Origin: Anaerobacillus sp.
Lineage (GTDB): Bacteria > Bacillota > Bacilli > Bacillales_H > Anaerobacillaceae
DNA: 10,406 bases
Direction: 5' to 3'
NCBI GenBank assembly: GCA_007120055.1
Contig: SKOL01000119.1
Coordinates: forward strand, 1-10,406
The notes under the pieces were generated by a model, which was not told the origin of the DNA, ran no database searches, and saw only the letters and a program-made list of their open reading frames with translations. The translations under genes were made by a program, and so were the position numbers. Positions 1 to 6,458 of the stretch are shown piece by piece. How positions within the stretch are numbered: position 1 is the first letter of the stretch; each line of letters opens with the position of its first letter.

Positions 1-1604
1 ATTTTTTTCGGTACAGCATGTGCAGATAATTCTTCTTTTACAAATAAACGAATTTCTTCTTCTAGATCACTAGTTGGCGTATACCCTTCACGTAAAGAAA
101 TAAACGCTTTAATTCTCATTCCTTGAACTGGATCAGGTATACCTATGACACCCGCTTCAGCAATTGCTGGGTGCTCAACTAGCTTACTTTCCACCTCGAA
201 TGGTCCGACTCTTTCTCCTGATGTATTAATGACATCATCTATTCTACCTTGGAACCAAAAGTAGCCATCTTCATCCATATAAGCTGAATCTCCAGAAATA
301 TACCAACCGTTATGCGTAAAATATTCTTTATATTTATTAGGATTATTCCAAATAGATCTCATCATTGATGGCCATCCCATCTTTAATGCTAAATTCCCCA
401 TTCGATTTGGAGGAAGTACATTTCCATTGTCGTCAATTATTGCTGCTTCGATTCCTGGGATCGGTTTCCCCATAGAACCAGGTTTTATATTTAAGCATGG
501 ATAATTACAAATCATCATTGCCCCTGTTTCTGTCATCCACCACGTATCATGAATCCTTAAATTAAACGCTCTTAATCCCCAACGAACGACTTCAGGGTTT
601 AACGGTTCACCCACACTTAATATATGACGTAGTGATTTTAAATTAAATTTTTGCGTTAACTCCTCACCAATCCCCATTAACATACGAAAAGCAGTCGGAG
701 CGCTATACCAGACAGTAACTGAGTAATCTTCGATCGTCTGATACCAGTCGTTAGGATTAAACCGCCCCCCTCTTACTACAATCGTCACACCATTCAACCA
801 TGGGCCAAACACTCCATAAACAGTCCCTGTTACCCATCCGGGGTCAGCTGTACACCAATATACATCATCTTCATTTAAATCTAACACCCACTGTGCTGTT
901 TTATATTGCTGTATCATTGCATTATGGACATGTAAAACCCCTTTTGGTTTCCCTGTTGAACCTGAAGTATAGTGTAAGAGCATTCCATCTTCACGATCCA
1001 TCCACTCTATTTCTAGCTCATCACTGGCTTCCTCGAAATGTTTATTAAAGCTAACAACTTCATCGGTTTCCTCAATATCATCTCCCACTAAAACTATTTT
1101 TTCTAATTTTGGTAATTTTTCTAAAGGGACACGGCTAACTAGTTCAGGAGTTGTTACTAAAATTTTAGCTTCACTGTCATTTAATCGATCGTAAACTGCT
1201 GCATCCATAAACGCTTCAAAAAGTGGTCCGACAATTGCCCCAACTTTTATCGCACCTAAAAGGCAAAAATACATTTCCGGAGAACGTGGTGTAAAGATAA
1301 ACACTCGGTCACCTTTTAATACATTAAACTTCTTAAACATATTTCCTGCTTTATTTGTCATTTCCATTATTTCTTTAAATGTAAATTGTTCTTTTCTATA
1401 TTCATCTTTATAATATAAAGCAACTTTATCTTTTTTTGCGCTTAGAGCATGCCGGTCAATTGCTTCATGTACGATATTGATTTTCCCAGTTTTAAACCAT
1501 GAAAACTTCGCTTCTACTTCACTCCAGTCAAAATGCTCTACTGCATGTTCATAATCATTTAAATTAAAGCTCCCTCTAAGAGCAGGTATAAACTCCATGT
1601 TCAT
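1..1604 (-). CDS. acsA: Acetyl-CoA synthetase AcsA (3' end cut by the window edge)
   Basis: AMP-forming acetate-CoA ligase: it activates acetate with ATP to acetyl-AMP and transfers it to CoA, in the cytoplasm. The frame stays open for 534 codons and runs off the left edge; B. subtilis AcsA is about 572 residues, so roughly the last 40 are missing. Visible adenylate-forming motifs are YTSGSTGKPKG at about residues 212-222 (phosphate-binding loop), DTWWMTETG at about 353-361 and GRIDDVI from about 453 (hinge before the C-terminal domain). The conserved C-terminal lysine that AcuA acetylates in relatives lies outside the window. The ATG at 1604 follows a GGGGGAG ribosome binding site (1613-1619) at good spacing; a second ATG two codons on is less well placed. 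It is divergent from acuABC, whose products control AcsA activity. Identification is very secure. Confidence 0.96.
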   Translation of the reverse strand, partial: MNMEFIPALRGSFNLNDYEHAVEHFDWSEVEAKFSWFKTGKINIVHEAIDRHALSAKKDKVALYYKDEYRKEQFTFKEIMEMTNKAGNMFKKFNVLKGDRVFIFTPRSPEMYFCLLGAIKVGAIVGPLFEAFMDAAVYDRLNDSEAKILVTTPELVSRVPLEKLPKLEKIVLVGDDIEETDEVVSFNKHFEEASDELEIEWMDREDGMLLHYTSGSTGKPKGVLHVHNAMIQQYKTAQWVLDLNEDDVYWCTADPGWVTGTVYGVFGPWLNGVTIVVRGGRFNPNDWYQTIEDYSVTVWYSAPTAFRMLMGIGEELTQKFNLKSLRHILSVGEPLNPEVVRWGLRAFNLRIHDTWWMTETGAMMICNYPCLNIKPGSMGKPIPGIEAAIIDDNGNVLPPNRMGNLALKMGWPSMMRSIWNNPNKYKEYFTHNGWYISGDSAYMDEDGYFWFQGRIDDVINTSGERVGPFEVESKLVEHPAIAEAGVIGIPDPVQGMRIKAFISLREGYTPTSDLEEEIRLFVKEELSAHAVPKK

Positions 1605-1638
1605 TGTGTAAACTCCCCCTTTATATACCATTTTTTTT

Positions 1639-1667
1639 ATTGTAATATAAATTATGAATTTTCTCAA
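1639..1667 (-). promoter_or_regulatory. Probable sigma-A promoter of acsA
   Basis: Read on the minus strand, TTGAGA (1662-1667) and TACAAT (1639-1644) are separated by exactly 17 bases; each hexamer is one base off consensus. Transcription would start near 1632, giving a leader of about 28 bases before the acsA ATG. I found no good CcpA-type operator (cre) next to it. Confidence 0.65.
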
Positions 1668-1735
1668 TTCTTGAAATCTTTCATAATAATATGTGTCAAA
1701 TTCGTTATAATGCTAAAATTATGCAAAAATTAATG

Positions 1736-1741
1736 TATAAT
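1736..1741 (+). promoter_or_regulatory. Possible -10 box for acuABC
   Basis: A perfect TATAAT lies 38 bases before the acuA ATG, so transcription would begin near 1748. No good -35 hexamer lies 16-18 bases upstream. A second perfect TATAAT at 1706-1711 also lacks one. The promoter may depend on an activator, or the true start may differ; the exact site is uncertain. Confidence 0.35.
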
Positions 1742-1779
1742 AGACATTATTGAATCTTTTACTTCAAGGTGGTGTGCAA

Positions 1780-2412
1780 ATGAAACATCAAAAAACGTAC
1801 AATGCACTAGAGTTACAAACAGGACAATTCACACTAATTATCGAAGGTCCACTTTCCGCAAAAGAAATAGAAACGTATAAGTTTCATGAAGGATTAACTG
1901 CGTTTAGACCATCAGAAAAGCAAAAAAAAGCTCTTTTAGGCATTGCTGACCTTCCAGAAGGAAGAATTATCGTCGCTCGACATAACGATACAATCGTTGG
2001 ATATGCGACTTTCGTTTACCCTGATGAACTTGAAAGATGGTCACAAGGTAAGATGGAGGATTTAATAGAACTTGGGGCAATTGAAGTTGCTGCACCATAT
2101 CGAGGATGTAAAATCGGTAAAAATTTACTAAAAGTTTCCATGATGGATGACGCAATGGATGATTATATTACTATTACAACAGAATATTATTGGCATTGGG
2201 ACTTAAAAGGAACAGGATTATCGATTTGGGATTACAGAAAAGTAATGGAAAAAATGATGAGTGCTGGTGGTTTAATATGGTATGCAACTGATGATCCCGA
2301 AATATGTTCCCACCCAGCAAACTGCCTTATGGTAAGAATCGGTAAAAGAGTTCCTCAAGAATCCATTCAAAAATTTGACCTTATCCGATTCCAGAATAGA
2401 TTTATGTATTGA
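1780..2412 (+). CDS. acuA: AcsA-inactivating protein acetyltransferase AcuA
   Basis: GNAT-family acetyltransferase. In B. subtilis AcuA uses acetyl-CoA to acetylate the active-site lysine of AcsA and inactivates it. The product is 210 residues, the length I recall for the B. subtilis protein. The acetyl-CoA loop reads YRGCKIGKNLL at about residues 107-117, after the central strand LIELGAIEVAAP. Other family-like stretches are TEYYWHWDLKG near 134-144 and HPANCLMVRIGK near 178-189. The ATG at 1780 is chosen over an in-frame TTG at 1750 because AAGGTGGTG (1766-1774), nearly a full match to the 16S tail, sits five bases upstream and the protein then begins as its relatives do. First gene of acuABC and divergent from its target gene acsA. 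Very secure. Confidence 0.95.
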   Translation: MKHQKTYNALELQTGQFTLIIEGPLSAKEIETYKFHEGLTAFRPSEKQKKALLGIADLPEGRIIVARHNDTIVGYATFVYPDELERWSQGKMEDLIELGAIEVAAPYRGCKIGKNLLKVSMMDDAMDDYITITTEYYWHWDLKGTGLSIWDYRKVMEKMMSAGGLIWYATDDPEICSHPANCLMVRIGKRVPQESIQKFDLIRFQNRFMY

Positions 2413-2431
2413 GTTTTGAGTTTTGAGTTTT
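2411..2431 (+). repeat. Three tandem copies of a 7-base unit between acuA and acuB
   Basis: GAGTTTT is repeated three times without a break, starting inside the acuA stop codon. The rest of the 91-base spacer can form only an imperfect, bulged AT-rich stem (GAAAGTTAA with TTAATTTC, about 2434-2460). That is not a convincing terminator, so readthrough into acuB is expected. Confidence 0.7.
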
Positions 2432-2503
2432 TGAAAGTTAAGCTACGCTCTTTTAATTTCAAATCAAAAGTTAAATGCAATATTGGCAAAGGGAGTGAAA
2501 TTC

Positions 2504-3148
2504 ATGATCGTTGAACAAATAATGAAGCGTAATGTATTTAGTATTGATATCACAACAACGATTCAACAAGCTATTGATTTGATGGATAATAATCGAATTC
2601 GCCACCTCCCAGTCATCAATGAAAAAAAAGAACTCATCGGAATTGTTTCTGATCGCGACATTCGCGATGCAAGACCGTCTATTTTTGATACAGATAAACA
2701 TGAAGACTATTTTTTAAAACCAGTTTCAAAAATTATGGTCACCAATGTTATAACGGGGCACCCTCTTGATTTTGTTGAGGACATTTCTTCGATTTTTTAT
2801 GAACATCATATCGGATGCTTACCGATCGAAGAAGACAATAAATTAGTAGGGATTATTACTGAAACTGACTTATTACACACTTTAGTACAGTTAATGGGTG
2901 CTCATCAGCCAAGTTCACAAATCGAAGTACAAGTTGAAAATGTTGCAGGAATGCTTGCTGAAATTGCTACCATTATAAAAAAGCGAAATATCAATATTAC
3001 GAGTGTTTTAGTTTATCCTACAAAAGATTACGAACATAAAGTTCTTGTGTTTAGATTGCAAACAATGGATCCACGGGGGGTTATTACTGATATTGAAAAA
3101 GAAGGCTATAAAATTATTTGGCCCAATTTACCGGGGATGACACCATGA
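2504..3148 (+). CDS. acuB: CBS and ACT domain protein AcuB
   Basis: Cytoplasmic protein of unknown biochemical role from the acetoin/acetate utilisation operon. It has two CBS domains followed by an ACT domain, so a nucleotide or amino acid sensing role is likely but not shown here. CBS1 covers about residues 1-60 (RIRHLPVINE, GIVSDRDIRDA), CBS2 about 75-130 (HHIGCLPIEE, GIITETDLL) and ACT about 139-208 (SQIEVQVENVAGMLAEI). The length of 214 residues equals my recollection of B. subtilis AcuB. The ATG at 2504 follows AAAGGGAG (2488-2495) with eight bases between; an upstream in-frame TTG at 2483 would overlap that site and is rejected. The stop codon overlaps the acuC start by four bases (ATGA), indicating translational coupling. 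Confidence 0.94.
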   Translation: MIVEQIMKRNVFSIDITTTIQQAIDLMDNNRIRHLPVINEKKELIGIVSDRDIRDARPSIFDTDKHEDYFLKPVSKIMVTNVITGHPLDFVEDISSIFYEHHIGCLPIEEDNKLVGIITETDLLHTLVQLMGAHQPSSQIEVQVENVAGMLAEIATIIKKRNINITSVLVYPTKDYEHKVLVFRLQTMDPRGVITDIEKEGYKIIWPNLPGMTP

Positions 3149-4332
3149 ACAATGCTGCTTTTATTTATTCCCGAGAACAGCAAACGTATAAATTTAGTGA
3201 TGACCACCCATTTAACCAAAAGCGTTTAGATTTAACTTTCGATCTATTAAAAAAGTGTAACGCCTTAAGCAAACAAGACATTATACGACCGCGTATGGCA
3301 ACCGATGAAGAATTATATTTAATCCACGATAAAGATTACGTTGATGCTATAAAAAAAGCTGGTAAAGGCGAATTAAGAACGTCTATTGCTAATACATATG
3401 GTATCGGCACCGATGACACTCCTGTGTTTGAAAATATGCATGAGGCTTCCTCCCTTTTAGTTGGTGGAACATTAACAGCCGTTGACTTAGTCATGGAGGA
3501 AAAATACTTGCACGCATGTAATTTAAGCGGAGGCCTCCACCACGGATTTAAAGGGCGAGCCTCAGGGTTTTGTATTTATAATGACAGTTCGATTGCCATT
3601 GAATATATGCGTAAAAAATATCAAGCGAGAGTTTTATATGTTGATACAGACGCCCATCACGGTGACGGGGTGCAATGGGCATTTTACGACTGTGACGACG
3701 TGTGTACATTATCAATTCACGAAACCGGGCGTTTCCTGTTTCCTGGTACTGGAAACATTAATGAAAGAGGAAGTGGCAAAGGTTATGGTTATTCTGTAAA
3801 CATACCTTTGGATGCGTTTACAGAAGATGCTTCCTGGATAGATGCCTATAAAACTTCTTTACGAGAAGTAGCCGAGTTTTTTAAGCCTGATGTGATTATA
3901 ACGCAAAATGGAGCTGATTCTCATTACTATGATCCTTTAACACACCTTTGTTCAACGATCGATATTTATCAAGAAATCCCAAAGTTAGCTCACGAAATTG
4001 CTCATGAGTATTGTAACGGGAAATGGATTGCAGTAGGTGGTGGAGGATATGACATATGGCGCGTTGTCCCACGAGCTTGGGCAATGTTATGGATGGAGAT
4101 GACAGATAATCTAATTACAAAAGGGGCACTTCCTAAAGAATGGGTCGAAAAATGGCAAAAAGAAGCTCCTGTAGAGCTCCCGAATACTTGGGAAGACATT
4201 CCACCTATTTACCGAGAAATCCCAAGGAAAAAGGAAATCAATGAAAAAAATGCACTAACTGTCAAAAAAGCACTTTCTCATATTCGTAATGAAAGGATAA
4301 AAAGGGAAAGTAATTCATTAAACAATAAATAA
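3145..4332 (+). CDS. acuC: Histone-deacetylase-like lysine deacetylase AcuC
   Basis: Zinc-dependent deacetylase of the class I HDAC fold. In B. subtilis AcuC removes the acetyl group placed by AcuA and reactivates AcsA. The 395-residue product holds all key residues: the His pair at 132-133 (SGGLHHG), YVDTDAHHGDG at about 165-175 supplying two zinc ligands (D169, H171), the third ligand D258 in QNGADSH, and the catalytic-type tyrosine Y302 in GGGGYD. The ATG at 3145 lies in the ATGA overlap with acuB and has GGGGATG just upstream. An in-frame start at 3118 would overlap acuB more and lacks a ribosome binding site. The last 35 residues or so are lysine-rich and poorly conserved in style. No convincing terminator directly follows. 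Confidence 0.95.
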   Translation: MNNAAFIYSREQQTYKFSDDHPFNQKRLDLTFDLLKKCNALSKQDIIRPRMATDEELYLIHDKDYVDAIKKAGKGELRTSIANTYGIGTDDTPVFENMHEASSLLVGGTLTAVDLVMEEKYLHACNLSGGLHHGFKGRASGFCIYNDSSIAIEYMRKKYQARVLYVDTDAHHGDGVQWAFYDCDDVCTLSIHETGRFLFPGTGNINERGSGKGYGYSVNIPLDAFTEDASWIDAYKTSLREVAEFFKPDVIITQNGADSHYYDPLTHLCSTIDIYQEIPKLAHEIAHEYCNGKWIAVGGGGYDIWRVVPRAWAMLWMEMTDNLITKGALPKEWVEKWQKEAPVELPNTWEDIPPIYREIPRKKEINEKNALTVKKALSHIRNERIKRESNSLNNK

Positions 4333-4388
4333 GTTTTTTCACAAAATGAAAATTCAGAACATTTAAACTTAACGAAATAAACAAAAAG

Positions 4389-4454
4389 TTAACTTGTGGT
4401 TTGTTGGTTTGTTGGTTTGTTGGTTTGGACCAAGTTTGAAGCATGATAATCCAT
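4389..4454 (-). CDS. Possible 21-residue ORF or gene remnant with a strong ribosome binding site
   Basis: AAAAGGAGG (4462-4470, read on the minus strand) sits seven bases before an ATG at 4454, as strong an initiation site as any in the window. The frame codes for only 21 residues, beginning MDYHASNLVQT, and its second half is made by the octamer repeat (NKPTNQQT). I see no promoter for it and recognise no family. It could be a small peptide, the decayed 5' end of a lost gene, or chance. Confidence 0.22.
   Translation of the reverse strand: MDYHASNLVQTNKPTNQQTTS
4398..4427 (+). repeat. Octamer tandem repeat, 3.75 copies
   Basis: GGTTTGTT is repeated perfectly three times, followed by a partial copy GGTTTG. 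Such short perfect arrays are prone to slippage. It lies 66 bases past the acuC stop and overlaps only the doubtful small ORF on the other strand. Confidence 0.95.
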
Positions 4455-4524
4455 TTCTGTTCCTCCTTTTATTTTAGTTTTGAGTTATTTTTGGGGGGAA
4501 ATAAGCACCTGCCTTTTCAAATAG

Positions 4525-4650
4525 TGACGTTTATCGCCAAGAGGGTTTTGTATGAAAATAGGTACTTGGAGGTGGATTTTCTTTCACTAGCCTCTAAAAT
4601 TCGATAGAAGTTTACAGCGAAGTGAAAGAAAATCCAGCTCCAATTTTCAT
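4525..4650 (+). repeat. Hairpin element, copy 1
   Basis: A long inverted repeat has arms at 4566-4588 and 4621-4643 that pair at 22 of 23 positions, the exception being a G-G mismatch. Between them lies a conserved core shared with copy 2: GCCTC, then a small hairpin TAA-AA-TTC-GATA-GAA-GT-TTA (4595-4614), then GCGAAGTGAA (4617-4626). The shared left flank is TGACG (4525-4529) and GTTTTGTATGAAAA (4545-4558); ATGAAAA also matches TTTTCAT at 4644-4650, extending the outer stem beyond a seven-base bulge. Copy 2 is a direct repeat 127-136 bases away. The family is not one I recognise. Confidence 0.85.
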
Positions 4651-4659
4651 TCTAGATGG

Positions 4660-4780
4660 TGACGGAATATCGTTAGGTGCGTTTTGTATGAAAAAGGCGG
4701 ATGATTTCGTGAATGAGCCTCTGAGATTCGAAAGAAGATCACGGCGAAGTGAAGGAAATCGTCCGCCTTTTTCGTATGTA
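4660..4780 (+). repeat. Hairpin element, copy 2
   Basis: Direct repeat of copy 1 with TGACG at 4660-4664 and the identical GTTTTGTATGAAAA at 4681-4694. The outer arms, 4687-4708 and 4755-4776, pair over 22 positions with two G-T pairs, yet their sequence (GGCGGATGATTTC) differs from copy 1. The core has GCCTC, the hairpin TGA-GA-TTC-GAAA-GAA-GA-TCA (4722-4741) and GCGAAGTGAA (4744-4753). Relative to copy 1, a TAA/TTA stem is replaced by TGA/TCA, a compensatory change that keeps the pairing. Confidence 0.85.
4687..4776. terminator. Possible bidirectional terminator formed by hairpin copy 2
   Basis: The GC-rich stem GGCGGA...TCCGCC is followed by TTTTT on both strands and lies 17 bases past the mtnN stop. 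It could stop transcripts from mtnN and from acuC. The 46-base interior is long for a simple terminator, although part of it folds on itself. It may be a repeat element that happens to serve this role. Confidence 0.45.
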
Positions 4781-4792
4781 GAAACCTACAAT

Positions 4793-5491
4793 TTATATAT
4801 TTTCTACGATTGAATGGACAATAGAAAATGAACGTTCTGAAGCAAGCTTCGTAAACTCTGTAAAATTAACGTTTGCTTCACCATTTGCTTTGTCAGACAT
4901 CGAACGAATAATAACAAATGGAATTTTATTTAACATTGCTACGTGAGCAACAGCTGCTCCTTCCATCTCAACACATGAACCACCAAAAAGTTCACCTAAT
5001 TGAGCAACCTTTTCATGATCTGCTATAAATTGATCACCACTTAATATCGTTCCCTTTACTACGTTTATGTTATTTAGTTTTTTTGCTCCTTTTTCAGCTA
5101 ATTGGACAAGTGCTTCGTCCGCTGGAAAAAGTGAAGGATAGTTAAACATAGGTACCTCACCTTTTTTAAACCCTAAAGCTGAAGCATCAAGATCATGCTG
5201 AAGCGCATTTTTTGAGATGACAATGTCTCCGATATTTAATTTAGGATCGACAGCCCCTGCTACCCCTGTAAAAAGAATATTAGTTACCGAAAAATGGTTA
5301 ATTAAAAGCTGAGTAGTAATTGCTGCATTTACTTTACCAACACCTGATTTGCACACGACAACTTCTTTACCATGCAACTGTCCAACGTAAAACGTAATTG
5401 TTGCCTTCACTACCTCTTCCTTCACTTCAATGTTTTCCTTTAATAGCTTTATTTCCTCATCCATTGCTCCAATAATTCCAATTTTCATCAT
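4793..5491 (-). CDS. mtnN: 5'-methylthioadenosine/S-adenosylhomocysteine nucleosidase
   Basis: Cytoplasmic enzyme that removes adenine from methylthioadenosine and S-adenosylhomocysteine, serving methionine salvage and the methyl cycle. The 232-residue product has the whole family pattern: GIIGAMDEEI at 5-14 with the general-base Glu, SGVGKVNAA at 49-57, TGVAGA at 75-80, VEMEGAA at 174-180 with the ribose-binding Glu, and the catalytic Asp in SMSDKANGE (D200). The start is one of two adjacent ATGs (5491 or 5488) after GAAGGG at 5499-5504; the second gives the usual MKIG start, the first the better spacing. An in-frame TTG at 5512 lacks a ribosome binding site. It is not part of the acu-mot-ccpA neighbourhood I recall in B. 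subtilis, and repeats flank it on both sides. I saw no clear promoter of its own in the repeat-rich upstream region. Confidence 0.94.
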   Translation of the reverse strand: MMKIGIIGAMDEEIKLLKENIEVKEEVVKATITFYVGQLHGKEVVVCKSGVGKVNAAITTQLLINHFSVTNILFTGVAGAVDPKLNIGDIVISKNALQHDLDASALGFKKGEVPMFNYPSLFPADEALVQLAEKGAKKLNNINVVKGTILSGDQFIADHEKVAQLGELFGGSCVEMEGAAVAHVAMLNKIPFVIIRSMSDKANGEANVNFTEFTKLASERSFSIVHSIVENI

Positions 5492-5510
5492 ATAACATCC
5501 CTTCAAGTTC

Positions 5511-5636
5511 AATGTAAAATTTACAATTTACAATGCAAAATTAATTTAGTTTCGCTTCGAAGCAATACTTTCAACAATTGTAAATTGTAAATTGTAAATT
5601 GGGAATTGGGAATTCTACATTGTAAATTGTACATTA
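5511..5636. repeat. AT-rich short tandem and inverted repeats upstream of mtnN
   Basis: Three tandem ATTGTAA units (5577-5597) run into two AATTGGG units (5597-5610), followed by ATTGTAAATTGTACATT up to about 5635. On the other side, 5520-5534 is the exact reverse complement of 5577-5591, a 15-base perfect inverted repeat around a 42-base loop. The loop holds the palindrome GCTTCGAAGC (5554-5563). This fills most of the gap between mtnN and the motS terminator. Confidence 0.9.
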
Positions 5637-5641
5637 ACAGA

Positions 5642-5675
5642 ACTAAAAAGAAAACCTAGGAAGATTTATCCTAGG
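5642..5675 (-). terminator. Rho-independent terminator after motS
   Basis: On the minus strand a seven-base stem CCTAGGA/TCCTAGG (5669-5675 with 5655-5661) with a seven-base loop is followed by TTTTCTTTTTAG. It starts ten bases past the motS stop codon and would end the ccpA-motPS transcript. Confidence 0.88.
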
Positions 5676-5684
5676 CCGTTAAAA

Positions 5685-6458
5685 TTAATATTCTTCAGTT
5701 TCGTTATAGTTAGGGTCTGAAATAACAATGACAACACGACGATTTTTTTGAAGGTTTTCAGCTGTTGTATTTGGAGCTACCGGTCTTGTATCACCGTAGC
5801 CTACTGCCATGAATCGATAGGGTTCAAGGTTATTATTATTATCTAGTAAATATCGTATAACACTACTTGCCCTGGCTCCTGATAGTTCCCAGTTTGAAGG
5901 GTATCTAAACGTATTAATTGGACGGCTATCGGTATGCCCCTCCACTTTAACTAAGTTCGGAATTGTTTCTAACAATGTTCCAACCTTGCTTAAAAAAGGT
6001 CTAGCACCATCTAAAATTTGAGCTTCTGCTGTTTCAAATAACGCTCTCTCTTGAAGAACTAGTACTACTCCTCGGTCATCACGAGAAGCTGTAATTACTT
6101 CATTTAATTGATTTCCCTCTAAAAATTCCCGTACTTCTTCATAGAGTTTGTTTAATTCTTGATCAGAACTATCACCTTTTGAAACATCTTTAAACGGATC
6201 ATTAACATCGTCATGAGGATCTCTTTTTACGTCTATATCCTCAGCTGGATTTTCAAAAGGGATCATTGAAGGATAGAAGTCAAAAATAGCTCGTTCCTGA
6301 AATGACTCAGCTACAGCACGAAACTTTGTCCCATCAACAACAGACATTGAAAATAGTAAAATAAAGAATACTAGAATAAGAGTCATTAAATCAGAAAAGG
6401 TAACCATCCATTTAGGCGCCCCTTTTTTTTCTGGCCTTTGCAAGCGTCTACGCTCCAT
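5685..6458 (-). CDS. motS: Flagellar motor stator protein MotS (MotB family)
   Basis: Stator B-subunit that anchors the motor to peptidoglycan and carries the ion-binding aspartate. The 257-residue product has one membrane segment at about 18-41 with the essential Asp at D23 (TFSDLMTL), a linker and plug region to about 130, and an OmpA-type peptidoglycan-binding domain at about 139-250 ([30 protein letters not shown]). L34, S37 and S39 in LLFSMS sit at the three positions that, as I recall from Bacillus clausii MotB work, favour sodium over protons. The ATG at 6458 follows AAGGAG (6468-6473) by nine bases. A further ATG at 6485 has no ribosome binding site. It overlaps the end of motP by 11 bases, implying coupled translation. 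Confidence 0.93.
   Translation of the reverse strand: MERRRLQRPEKKGAPKWMVTFSDLMTLILVFFILLFSMSVVDGTKFRAVAESFQERAIFDFYPSMIPFENPAEDIDVKRDPHDDVNDPFKDVSKGDSSDQELNKLYEEVREFLEGNQLNEVITASRDDRGVVLVLQERALFETAEAQILDGARPFLSKVGTLLETIPNLVKVEGHTDSRPINTFRYPSNWELSGARASSVIRYLLDNNNNLEPYRFMAVGYGDTRPVAPNTTAENLQKNRRVVIVISDPNYNETEEY

Larger units (their letters stand above)
4333..4792. other. 460-base intergenic region between convergent acuC and mtnN
   Basis: I see no convincing protein gene here. It contains an AT-rich stretch after acuC, an octamer tandem repeat (4398-4427), a strong minus-strand ribosome binding site with a 21-codon ORF (4389-4470), two related hairpin elements (4525-4650 and 4660-4780) and a small perfect hairpin, TGTAG-AAAC-CTACA, at 4777-4790. 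Longer open frames through the repeats are by-products of palindromic DNA. Confidence 0.8.

Noticed and set aside
104..118. AAACGCTTT, a cre-like core
   Set aside because: It lies near the 3' end of acsA, misses two conserved outer positions of the cre pattern, and is explained by the conserved codons of the protein.
800..1048. Plus-strand open frame inside acsA
   Set aside because: It is antisense to a well-conserved part of acsA including the phosphate-binding loop and has no family resemblance.
4334..4352. TTTTCA...TGAAAA stem after acuC as a terminator
   Set aside because: Only six weak AT-rich pairs and no following T run on the plus strand.
4398..4427. Octamer array as a CRISPR-like array
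   Set aside because: The units are eight bases long and directly abutting with no spacers, so it is a simple tandem repeat.
4262..4444. Minus-strand open frame of 60 codons over the end of acuC
   Set aside because: It overlaps the acuC coding region antisense, is coded partly by the octamer repeat, and its ATG has no ribosome binding site at a proper distance.
4622..4813. Plus-strand open frame of 63 codons starting GTG
   Set aside because: It runs through both hairpin elements and into the end of mtnN, has no ribosome binding site, and its sequence is explained by the palindromic repeats.
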